5,539 nucleotides of DNA from Pseudomonadota bacterium. GTDB taxonomy: Bacteria > Pseudomonadota > Alphaproteobacteria > Micropepsales > Micropepsaceae. Below are positions 1 through 5,078 of this stretch, piece by piece; positions within the stretch are counted from its first letter, which is position 1, and every line of letters starts with the position of its first letter. The notes below the pieces were generated by a model. The model was not told where the DNA came from. It was given only the letters and a program-made list of their open reading frames with translations, and did no database searches. Both the position numbers and the translations under genes were made by a program. Location of the stretch: the NCBI GenBank assembly GCA_021808875.1, contig JAKBAU010000234.1, positions 1 through 5,539 of the forward strand, in the 5' to 3' direction.

Positions 1-807
1 AGGCTAGGCGTAAAACTATGCCAGCGCGGACGAGCGGGATTCAAACTTACCGAAGACGGCGCGCAGGTCTTCTCAGAGGCCCAGAAACTATTCTCCGCCA
101 TCCACAGTTTTGATCTGCGCGCCAGCGCGTTGCGCGCACGGATCCGCTCCAACATCGTGATCGGCTTCGTCGATAGCATGATCACCGATCCGAATGCCAA
201 GATTGCTGACCTGCTCAAGCAATTTTGTTCGAGCATAAGAGACGTTCAGATCACAATGGAGGTAAAATCTCCAAATGAACTTTTACGGAATCTGCTCGAT
301 GATAAAATCCATGTTGCCATAGGTAGTTTCCCTAAAATCCTGCTTGGTCTCAATTACGTAAAGCTTTATGACGAGCCACATTTCTTCTATTGCGGCAGCC
401 GACATCCATTATTTGCAATGCAGGACGCGCAGATATCTCAGGATATCATCTCGCAGCAACGTTTAATTTCGCGTGGCTATTGGGGATCACACGACACCAA
501 ACATATCAGGTCTGAGCGCGGCAACGCGACGGTCAATAACATGGAGGCCGCGGCCCACCTTATTTTGTCGGGCGAATATCTCGGCTATTTGCCGGCGCAT
601 TATGCGGCGTCATGGGTAGCCCGGGGCGAGATGAGGACATTACTGGGTGAAGAATTAACCTATACGGCCCCCTTTGAAATCGCCTACGGACCGACAACCG
701 AAAGGTTGCAGCCCGTGAAGGCGTTTATCGGGCAGGTTCTAGTCCATTTTGGGGTGCAACCGACCGATCGAACTGATGTTGTTGGCATTGCGCGAAACGG
801 TGTATAA
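1..807 (+). CDS. LysR-family transcriptional regulator, 5'-truncated by window edge
   Basis: Frame 1 is open from the first base to TAA at 805-807, giving 268 residues. The first residues (LGVKLCQRGRAGFKLTEDG, about 2-20) match the end of the LysR winged helix-turn-helix, where this family has L-x-L-F-x-R-x-R-x-x-x-L-T-x-x-G. A linker helix follows (about 21-45). The rest is the periplasmic-binding-like effector domain, starting at IRSNIVIGFVDS and ending with AAAHLILSGEYLGYLPAHYA, a typical LysR stretch of subdomain 2. About 30 N-terminal residues lie outside the window, so the full protein would be a normal 300 residues. The product should be a cytosolic DNA-binding regulator that responds to a small molecule; its ligand and targets cannot be read here. 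Base composition is more AT-rich than the genes further right. The last codons (GCG CGA AAC GGT GTA TAA) coincide with a repeat related to the adjoining IS, so the native C-terminus may have been replaced. An ATG at 130 is internal and is not the true start. Confidence 0.9.
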   Translation, partial: RLGVKLCQRGRAGFKLTEDGAQVFSEAQKLFSAIHSFDLRASALRARIRSNIVIGFVDSMITDPNAKIADLLKQFCSSIRDVQITMEVKSPNELLRNLLDDKIHVAIGSFPKILLGLNYVKLYDEPHFFYCGSRHPLFAMQDAQISQDIISQQRLISRGYWGSHDTKHIRSERGNATVNNMEAAAHLILSGEYLGYLPAHYAASWVARGEMRTLLGEELTYTAPFEIAYGPTTERLQPVKAFIGQVLVHFGVQPTDRTDVVGIARNGV

Positions 808-841
808 TGAGGTGGCTGGCTTTGTCTGGACACCGTTTCGC
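792..841. repeat. 12-bp perfect inverted repeat at the LysR/IS junction
   Basis: GCGAAACGGTGT (792-803) is the exact reverse complement of ACACCGTTTCGC (830-841), with a 26-nt spacer. The left arm lies in the last codons of the LysR gene and the right arm lies in the IS flank. It could act as a weak stem-loop behind the LysR gene, or be a trace of mobile-element ends placed in opposite orientation. There is no T-run directly after it on the + strand, so I do not call a terminator. Confidence 0.6.
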
Positions 842-882
842 TTTGTATAAGTGGAAGCTCTGCCGGGTTGTTTGATAGTATT

Positions 883-943
883 CCGGTGTCTGGGCGTCGC
901 GCAAGGAGGGCGTAGCCCGACTGGAGAGAGGCCCAGACACCGG
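883..943. repeat. Long palindrome with 13-bp perfect arms beside the IS
   Basis: CCGGTGTCTGGGC (883-895) and GCCCAGACACCGG (931-943) are exact reverse complements around a 35-nt loop. The loop contains a second small hairpin, GGGC-GTA-GCCC (908-918). The 61-bp unit starts 11 bp beyond the orfB stop. It could be a terminator or attenuation structure for the transposase transcript, part of the IS end, or a small non-autonomous insert. The part of it at 936-948 (GACACCGGTTACG) also resembles 829-840 (GACACCGTTTCG), so the motif occurs in both orientations within 150 bp. Confidence 0.7.
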
Positions 944-953
944 TTACGAATTT

Positions 954-1781
954 TCAGGCGGCCGCAAGCAGCGGGGCCTGCGTGAAGTAGGCTTGGTCCG
1001 GCGTGCGGGCACCGAGGCTCGAATGCGGGCGCCGGCCATTGTAGAAATTCAGATACCGGCCAAGCCCGGCCCGGGCTTCGGCGACGCTGGCATAGGCGTG
1101 CAGATACACCTCCTCATACTTCACCGAGCGCCAGAGCCGTGCGACGAAGACGTTGTCGCGCTAGGCTGCCTTGCCGTCCATGCTGATGGCAATCTTGTTT
1201 TCCAGCAGCAGCCCGGTGAAGTCACCGCTGGTGAACTGGCTGCCCTGGTCGGTATTGAAAATCTCCGGCTTGCCGTGCCGGGAGAGTGCTTCCTCAACCG
1301 CCTCGATGCAGAATTCCACCTCCAGCGTGATCGACAATTTCCAGGCCAGCACCCGCCGGCTGAATCAGTCCACCACCGCCGCCAGATACACAAAGCCGCG
1401 CGCCATCGGGATGTAGGTGATGTCCATCGCCCACACCTGGTTCGGCCGGTCGATCACCTTGCCGCGCAGCAGGTATGGGCAAATCCTGTGGCCTGGAGCG
1501 GGCTTTGACGTATTCGGCCGGCGGTACATCGCCTCGATCCCCATCCGCCGCATCAATGTCGCAACCTTCTCGCGGCCGATGACGATATCCTCGACGCGCA
1601 ACAGGTCGCGCAGCATCCGGCTGCCGGCGAACGGATAATTCAGGTGTAGCTCGTCGATACGGCGCATCACCGCAAGCTCCCCCGCCGACACAGGCCGGGG
1701 CGCGTAATACAGGCTGCTCCGGCCCAGTCTCAGCAGCGCCGCCTGCCGGGTCAGTGGAAGTTCATGGCCTCGGTCGATCAT
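954..1781 (-). pseudogene. IS3-family transposase OrfB, inactivated by two stops and loss of the catalytic Glu
   Basis: Read through, the frame from ATG at 1781 to TGA at 956-954 encodes 275 codons, a normal OrfB length. The N-terminal part has the HTH-like region (LTRQAALLRLGRSSLYYAP) and the LNYPFAGSRMLRDLL block. The integrase core follows, with its first Asp in WAMDITYIP (D120) and its second in NTDQGSQFTS (D178). The C-terminus has LWRSVKYEEVYLHAY, YNGRRPHSSLG and TPDQAYF. Codon 139 is TGA where the family has Trp (VVD-W-FSRR). Codon 207 is TAG where it has Trp (W-RDNVF). Codon 214, exactly 36 positions after D178, is GCA (Ala) where the family has Glu (V-E-RLWRS). Both stops are single G-to-A changes of TGG. 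The protein cannot be made at full length, and even if it were it would lack the metal-binding Glu. The start overlaps the OrfA stop as ATGA. Confidence 0.93.
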
Positions 1782-2086
1782 CGCTTTGCGCTCAGAAGCC
1801 CGGCCTTGCCGAGCGCACCGGACAAAAAATCATTCTCAAGCGTGAGCTCGCCAATCTTCGCGTGCAGGGATTTCAAATCCACCGCCGGCGTCGCCTCGGC
1901 CGCAGGCGCCCCGCCAAAAAGCCCAGCAGCCCCTTCCGCGAGCTGCCCCTTCCAAGCCGTGATCTGGTTCGGGTGAACATCATATAGCTGCGCCAATTCG
2001 GCCAGCGTCTTCTCGCTCTTCAGGGCAGCCAACGCCACTTTGGCCTTGAAAGCCGGGGCGTGGTTACGGCGGGTGCGCTTCGCCAC
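1778..2086 (-). CDS. IS3-family transposase OrfA, with its native start region lost
   Basis: The protein is 102 residues from a GTG at 2086. It contains the IS3 OrfA helix-turn-helix (about residues 27-50, [20 protein letters not shown]). A leucine-zipper-like helix follows (about 71-92, [20 protein letters not shown]), which in this family mediates oligomerisation with OrfB. It ends LLSAKR-TGA, overlapping the OrfB ATG. Relatives begin M-x-K-RTRRNH. Here the residue before AKRTRRNH is encoded by GTG, and the bases upstream belong to a recombinase fragment on the other strand. The frame also continues upstream with an ATG at 2122, which would add 12 residues of antisense recombinase sequence. 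Either start could be used, but neither is likely to be the ancestral ATG. The reading frame itself shows no stop or shift. With a dead OrfB it can at most give a DNA-binding OrfA. Confidence 0.78.
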   Translation of the reverse strand: MAKRTRRNHAPAFKAKVALAALKSEKTLAELAQLYDVHPNQITAWKGQLAEGAAGLFGGAPAAEATPAVDLKSLHAKIGELTLENDFLSGALGKAGLLSAKR

Positions 2087-2165
2087 GCATTTGCTCGAAG
2101 ATGGCGTCGATATCCGAGTCATCCAGGTGCTCCTCGGCCATTCCAAGCTCGAGAACACCGCGCTG
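2079..2165 (+). pseudogene. Tyrosine recombinase/integrase fragment
   Basis: Frame 3 reads [20 protein letters not shown] then HSKLENTAL (29 residues). This is a signature stretch of the tyrosine recombinase catalytic domain: the part right after the HxLRH box through the LGH motif. The following box, normally ALYTR with the nucleophilic Tyr, is cut off: after ENTAL the codons are CCA ACA CGC. The upstream catalytic Arg region and the N-terminal domain are also absent. Both edges are joints: the left edge merges with the start of orfA of the IS on the opposite strand, and the right edge merges with the DUF1203 remnant in another frame. No functional recombinase can result. Confidence 0.85.
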
Positions 2166-2167
2166 CC

Positions 2168-2440
2168 AACACGCCCTACAGGGCGAGTCACGCCATCTTC
2201 GTTCGCGAAGGCGCTGAACGTGTGTACAACGAGGTCGACACGATCCCCGAAACGCTCAGCCTGCGGCCGATATCGCTCCGCGCCTTCAACGCGGCCGGCG
2301 AGATGGTCGACGCGGACCTTACCGACGGTAGCGAACTGGAAGTGCTGATCGAGCGCTTCCTCGCCAATCCGGAGGTCGCCTACCTCCACGCCCACTACGC
2401 GAAGCGCGGCTGCTACGCTGCACGCATCGACCGAGCGTGA
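2168..2440 (+). pseudogene. DUF1203-family protein, C-terminal remnant
   Basis: From AAC at 2168 to TGA at 2438-2440, frame 2 encodes 90 residues. They start [16 protein letters not shown], continue with [20 protein letters not shown] and [13 protein letters not shown], and end [21 protein letters not shown] recognise these as the conserved C-terminal blocks of DUF1203, a family of about 150 residues with no established function. The N-terminal third or more is missing and replaced by the recombinase scrap. The frame stays open upstream to a possible start at 2060, but the residues before NTPYRA are out-of-frame recombinase and antisense IS sequence, so a natural protein is unlikely. The gene converges on ada, with only 27 bp between the two stop codons. 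Confidence 0.8.
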
Positions 2441-2450
2441 CCGCTTGGTG

Positions 2451-2489
2451 GGCGGCTGAGGCGGTGATTACGACGCCACCTCAGCCGCC
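2451..2489. terminator. GC-rich hairpin between convergent DUF1203 remnant and ada, spanning the ada stop codon
   Basis: GGCGGCTGAGG (2451-2461) pairs perfectly with CCTCAGCCGCC (2479-2489). The inner bases can extend the stem with one mismatch and a G-T pair to leave a loop of about 7 nt. The ada stop codon (TAA, minus strand 2470-2468) lies in that loop, so one arm is the last codons of ada. The position between convergent genes suits a bidirectional terminator. Neither strand has a clear T-run next to it, so termination would not be classical; it may only protect the transcript end. Confidence 0.55.
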
Positions 2490-3571
2490 TTCTGGAGGCG
2501 CTCCATGTCGAGAAGGGTGCGCTTGCGCTCCAGGCCCCAACGATAGCCTCCCAGCCCACCATCGCCTCGTAGGGCGCGATGACATGGAACGAGAACCGCA
2601 ATCCGGTTCGCGCCACACGCACTTGCCGCAGCCCGGATCGCGCGTGGAGCACCGATCCCGCGCGCGACTTCTGCGTAGCTGACGACCTCGCCAGACTGCA
2701 CGCCGAGCAGGAACCGCCACACCCGGATCTGAAACGCGGTGCCGCGCAGGTCGAGCGGCAATTCCAGCCGCGGGCCGCCTCTGGCCAGATGCGTGTCGAG
2801 CGCTTCCATCCAGTCGTCCAACGCCTGGTTCCCCTCGACCCGCGCTGCTTTAAGCTCCGCCTTCGGAAACTCGACGGCGAGCCGCTCCAGCAGGCTGCCG
2901 GCATCGTCGCCGAACTGAACAAAGCAGACACCGCGTCCGGTCGCGGCCATCATCAGCGGACCGAGGGCAGTGTGCCTGACCGCATACACGATCGTCTCGC
3001 CAGCGCCGCCGGCCCGGTAGGTCGACGGCGTCATCCCGAGCCCGCCATCCACCTGCTCGTAGAGGCGGCTGGTTGAGCCGTAGCCGGCGTCAAATGTGGC
3101 GGTGAGCACGCTTTCCCCTGCCCGGAGGCCCGATTTCAACACCTCCAGGCGCTTGGCGGCGTGGTATTCCCTAGGGCTGACACCCGTCACCGCCTTGAAA
3201 CGGCGCTGTAGGTGAAACGGACTCATCCCGGCAAATCCGGCGAGCCGGTCGAGGGTTATTGGTTCGTCCATATGTGCCTCGATGTGCGCGGCAACCGCAT
3301 GAACTCGCTCAACGATACCGTCCGGCCGCGCGGCCTCTGCTGGCCTGCACCGCTTGCACGGCCGGAAACCCGCTGCCTGCGCCTCCGCCGGCGTGACGTA
3401 GAATGCCATGTTCTCCGGCCTGGCGGGCCGGGCCGGGCAGGAAGGACGGCAGAACACGCCGGTTGTCGCGACAGCGTACACGAACTGGCCGTCAGCGGCC
3501 TTGTCCCGCGCGCGGACCCTGGCGAAGCGCGGATCGGCGATAATCGCATCGGGGTTCGATATGCCTGGCAT
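2468..3571 (-). CDS. ada: Ada: methylphosphotriester sensor/activator and O6-methylguanine-DNA methyltransferase
   Basis: The 367-residue protein has the complete Ada order. Residues about 9-80 form the zinc-binding N-Ada domain with Cys41, Cys45, Cys72 and Cys75 (VFCRPSC and CKRC). The spacing of 4, 27 and 3 is identical to E. coli Cys38/42/69/72, where Cys38 accepts methyl groups from phosphotriesters. Residues about 85-186 are an AraC-type double HTH (ITLDRLAGFAGMSPFHLQRR, ATFDAGYGSTSRLYE). Residues about 195-365 are the methyltransferase, with active Cys330 in VPCHR and the following GDGGLGGYRWGLERK. The family repairs O6-methylguanine by suicide transfer and, once methylated on the N-terminal Cys, activates its own regulon. 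I chose ATG at 3571 because GGAG lies 9 nt upstream and the length fits the family (about 354). A longer frame from 3745 adds 58 low-complexity residues with no homology. It lies 205 bp downstream of the EamA gene on the same strand. All key residues are intact. Confidence 0.97.
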   Translation of the reverse strand: MPGISNPDAIIADPRFARVRARDKAADGQFVYAVATTGVFCRPSCPARPARPENMAFYVTPAEAQAAGFRPCKRCRPAEAARPDGIVERVHAVAAHIEAHMDEPITLDRLAGFAGMSPFHLQRRFKAVTGVSPREYHAAKRLEVLKSGLRAGESVLTATFDAGYGSTSRLYEQVDGGLGMTPSTYRAGGAGETIVYAVRHTALGPLMMAATGRGVCFVQFGDDAGSLLERLAVEFPKAELKAARVEGNQALDDWMEALDTHLARGGPRLELPLDLRGTAFQIRVWRFLLGVQSGEVVSYAEVARGIGAPRAIRAAASACGANRIAVLVPCHRALRGDGGLGGYRWGLERKRTLLDMERLQKAAEVAS

Positions 3572-3776
3572 TTCCTGTTTCTCCACAAAAGGGGCCGCCT
3601 TGCAGTGTTCATCTATTGTGGCCCGCCGAAAACCGCACTTCGAACCTTGCGGTGCAATCGGGTCCGACCGGCGACCACGCGAACAGCCGCCCGTCGGCAA
3701 AGGTTGGGACGGACAGGGCCATTGCCGATCAGTTTCCATCGCCATTGTTGAACAGATGCATCACAACCTCTTCCGG
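3572..3776 (-). promoter_or_regulatory. Intergenic region before ada with a small inverted repeat and a weak promoter candidate
   Basis: The 205 bp between the EamA gene and ada hold no gene. On the minus strand the ada ribosome binding site is GGAG, 9 nt before the ATG at 3571. At 3633-3652 there is CCGCA-N10-TGCGG, an operator-like inverted repeat. A loose -10 candidate, CACAAT on the minus strand near 3613-3618, sits about 40 bp upstream of the start, but its -35 match is poor. I found no exact AAAGCGCA Ada box here. Ada could be read from its own promoter or by read-through from the EamA gene. Confidence 0.3.
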
Positions 3777-4733
3777 TCAAGCGGTGCCCCTGCTTGGCCT
3801 TCGGATTTTCGCTAGAGCGATTCTGGCGATCCTGCCGTCAATGCAGGCAAGCCCCAGGCCGATGACAGCCATGCCGCCAAGAGCACGTGGCGTGATGCTT
3901 TCCCCCAGCACCAGCCACCCCAGCAGCAGGGCGCTGACCGGCACCAGGAAAGTCACCAGCAGGACGTTGGTTGCGCCGGCGACGGCCAGGATTCGGAAAT
4001 AAAGCACATAGCCGAGCACGGTACAGAGCACCGCGATGCCGATCATAGCACACCATATGTCGCTACCCGGCATCGGCAGGGCCCAGGGCCGATCGATAAA
4101 GGCGACAAGGGGCAGCAGGACGAGGCTGCTGCCGGTGATCTGGCCCGTGGCCACTTTAATCGGATTCAGCCCCTTGAAACGACGCCCGTAGATGCCCGCA
4201 AAGGCATAGCTGAGCGCTGCCGACAGACACGCGATCTCGCCCGCAAAGTCCTCATTGCCAATGCTGGACAGCACGTTGGGCCCGATCAATACCGCAACCC
4301 CGGCAAGGCCGATCACCACCCCAGAAAGCTTGCCCAGAGTCAGCTTCTCGCTCGCCGTGAGCCAGTGGGCGACGAGCACGGTGAACATCGGCGTAGTCGC
4401 ATTCAGGATAGAAGCGAGTCCAACCGAGATGCGCGTCTCGCCGATCACGATCAGCGTGAACGGGATCACGTTGTTCAGCAGGCCCATGACCAGGAAGGCT
4501 CCCCATGTGCGAGTCGAGGCCGGCATGTAATCGCGGCGCAGCCAAAGCCAGAGATTCATGATCACGGCGGCTAGACCGACGCGGCCGAAGACGACGGTGA
4601 AAGGCGGCAGTGCCGCGAGCATGATCTTGAAAAAGAAAAATGAACCACCCCAGATCGCTGCCAGCGATACCAGCATCGCCCATTCACGCCGGCCCATTGC
4701 CAGGTCCGCCGGATTGATTTGGCTCCGTCCCAT
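3777..4733 (-). CDS. EamA/DMT-superfamily inner-membrane transporter
   Basis: The 318-residue protein is almost entirely hydrophobic helices. About ten can be traced, starting near residues 19-40 (MLVSLAAIWGGSFFFFK), 45-65, 77-97, 103-124, 135-152, 165-183, 198-213, 226-246, 252-275 and 282-299. They form two tandem EamA repeats, one ending near 152 and one from about 165 to 298. Typical family blocks are LASILNATTPMFTVLVAHWL in the first repeat and LLVTFLVPVSALLLGWLVLG followed by E-x-x-x-P-R in the second. A basic tail (RRPSR) should be cytosolic. The family exports small metabolites, often amino acids or purines, but the substrate cannot be inferred. ATG at 4733 is preferred because AGGA lies 9 nt upstream; an ATG at 4697 is a weaker alternative. 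It is upstream of ada on the same strand and divergent from the desaturase gene. No truncation or frameshift is seen. Confidence 0.93.
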   Translation of the reverse strand: MGRSQINPADLAMGRREWAMLVSLAAIWGGSFFFFKIMLAALPPFTVVFGRVGLAAVIMNLWLWLRRDYMPASTRTWGAFLVMGLLNNVIPFTLIVIGETRISVGLASILNATTPMFTVLVAHWLTASEKLTLGKLSGVVIGLAGVAVLIGPNVLSSIGNEDFAGEIACLSAALSYAFAGIYGRRFKGLNPIKVATGQITGSSLVLLPLVAFIDRPWALPMPGSDIWCAMIGIAVLCTVLGYVLYFRILAVAGATNVLLVTFLVPVSALLLGWLVLGESITPRALGGMAVIGLGLACIDGRIARIALAKIRRPSRGTA

Positions 4734-4771
4734 GTCACCCGATCCTTGAAATCACGGAACACAGATGGCGT

Positions 4772-4800
4772 ACGGAGGCGCTTTGCGCGCTCCGTTTCTT
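4772..4800 (+). terminator. Terminator-like hairpin with T-rich tail upstream of the EamA gene
   Basis: ACGGAG-GCGC (4772-4781), loop TTT (4782-4784), GCGC (4785-4788), one bulged G, then CTCCGT (4790-4795) form a stem of 10 pairs, followed by TTCTT. Read on the + strand this has the form of an intrinsic terminator, and it could stop antisense transcription from entering the desaturase leader. Read on the - strand it would sit in the EamA 5' leader and could be an operator. It contains AAAGCGCC on the minus strand, one base from the E. coli Ada box core AAAGCGCA. Confidence 0.45.
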
Positions 4801-4841
4801 GCGCGGAAATTCGTGCTGGACCGTGAGGAGACATCGTGCCA

Positions 4842-4871
4842 TCGGCAAATGACTGCTTTTTGCCTCATAAT
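4842..4871 (+). promoter_or_regulatory. Candidate sigma-70 promoter for the desaturase
   Basis: CATAAT (4866-4871) matches five of six bases of TATAAT. TCGGCA (4842-4847) matches four of six of TTGACA at an 18-bp spacing. Transcription would start near 4878, giving a leader of about 200 nt before ATG 5079 that includes all the repeats and hairpins at 4877-4972. The call rests on sequence match only, and alphaproteobacterial promoters often deviate from this consensus. Confidence 0.35.
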
Positions 4872-4876
4872 TGTCT

Positions 4877-4972
4877 CTCAGGGTGTTCCCGGGTGAAATC
4901 CCTCAGGGTGCTGATGAAGCACCGGGTCGATACCACTTTGTGGTCCGAGTTGATCTGTCCGAGTTAAATCGG
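4877..4972 (+). repeat. Cluster of 9-bp direct repeats, hairpins and a near-palindrome in the desaturase leader
   Basis: CTCAGGGTG occurs at 4877-4885 and 4902-4910. GTCCGAGTT occurs at 4943-4951 and 4957-4965. Between the pairs lie hairpin GGTGCT-GATGA-AGCACC (4907-4923) and hairpin ACCAC-TTT-GTGGT (4932-4944). The second GTCCGAGTT is part of CCGAGTTAAATCGG (4959-4972), which is symmetric at 12 of 14 positions with a TTAA core. The set could be operator sites in DNA or a structured RNA leader. I do not recognise a known riboswitch class in it. Confidence 0.5.
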
Positions 4973-5078
4973 CGTCGTCTTAGGTATGCTGTCGTCCGCA
5001 GCTACTTTCTGATAGACTGCCCTTCATACCGTCCAAATGGCGGCAATAGCGCATATTCGGGACAGCAGAGCACAGTTA

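Larger units (their letters stand above)
808..2086 (-). mobile_element. Decayed, truncated IS3-family insertion sequence
   Basis: The element reads right to left: orfA (2086-1778), then orfB (1781-954), overlapping at ATGA in the usual IS3 arrangement. The outer end after orfB is placed at about 808, where the sequence runs TGAGGTGGCTGG and then TCTGGACACCG. A 5'-TG start and a nearby TGGACACC are what I expect for IS3-family ends, but this is recalled, not aligned. The other end is missing: IS sequence stops within a few bases of the orfA start and runs straight into a recombinase gene fragment. No second terminal repeat or target duplication can therefore be found. With one end gone and a dead transposase, the copy should be immobile. 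Confidence 0.8.
4734..5078. other. 345-bp divergent intergenic region
   Basis: No convincing gene is present. A frame at 4871-5221 exists on the + strand, but it starts at TTG, runs into the desaturase in another frame and shows no family features. The region holds a strong inverted repeat (4772-4795), a candidate promoter toward the desaturase (4842-4871), two pairs of 9-bp direct repeats, two small hairpins and a near-palindrome (4959-4972). It separates the start of the EamA gene from the start of the desaturase and presumably carries both promoters. The EamA ribosome binding site (AGGA on the minus strand) is at about 4743-4746. Confidence 0.6.

Noticed and set aside
993..1508. 171-codon open frame on the + strand opposite the transposase
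   Set aside because: It is the antisense shadow of orfB, whose family motifs are clear on the minus strand.
1770..1795. Programmed -1 frameshift site between orfA and orfB
   Set aside because: The overlap is ATGA in the -1 relation, but there is no A-rich slippery heptamer, only GCAAAGCG, so frameshifting is not supported; simple coupling is as likely.
1778..2395. A 205-residue OrfA starting far upstream on the minus strand
   Set aside because: The extra residues are antisense to the recombinase and DUF1203 remnants. IS3 OrfA proteins are about 100 residues and begin near AKRTRRNH.
2060..2440. A 126-residue intact protein on the + strand
   Set aside because: Only the part from about 2168 is a recognisable family (DUF1203). 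The first 36 residues are antisense IS and out-of-frame recombinase sequence, so I treat it as a remnant.
3572..3745. 58-residue N-terminal extension of Ada from ATG 3745
   Set aside because: It has no similarity to the Ada family, and a good ribosome binding site precedes ATG 3571, which gives a normal family length.
4895..4917. Hammerhead ribozyme core: CTGATGA at 4911-4917 with GAAA at 4895-4898
   Set aside because: Only 12 nt separate GAAA from CTGATGA, too few for stem III, the cleavage site and stem I. No GAAA follows downstream at a suitable distance. A simple hairpin explains the CTGATGA.
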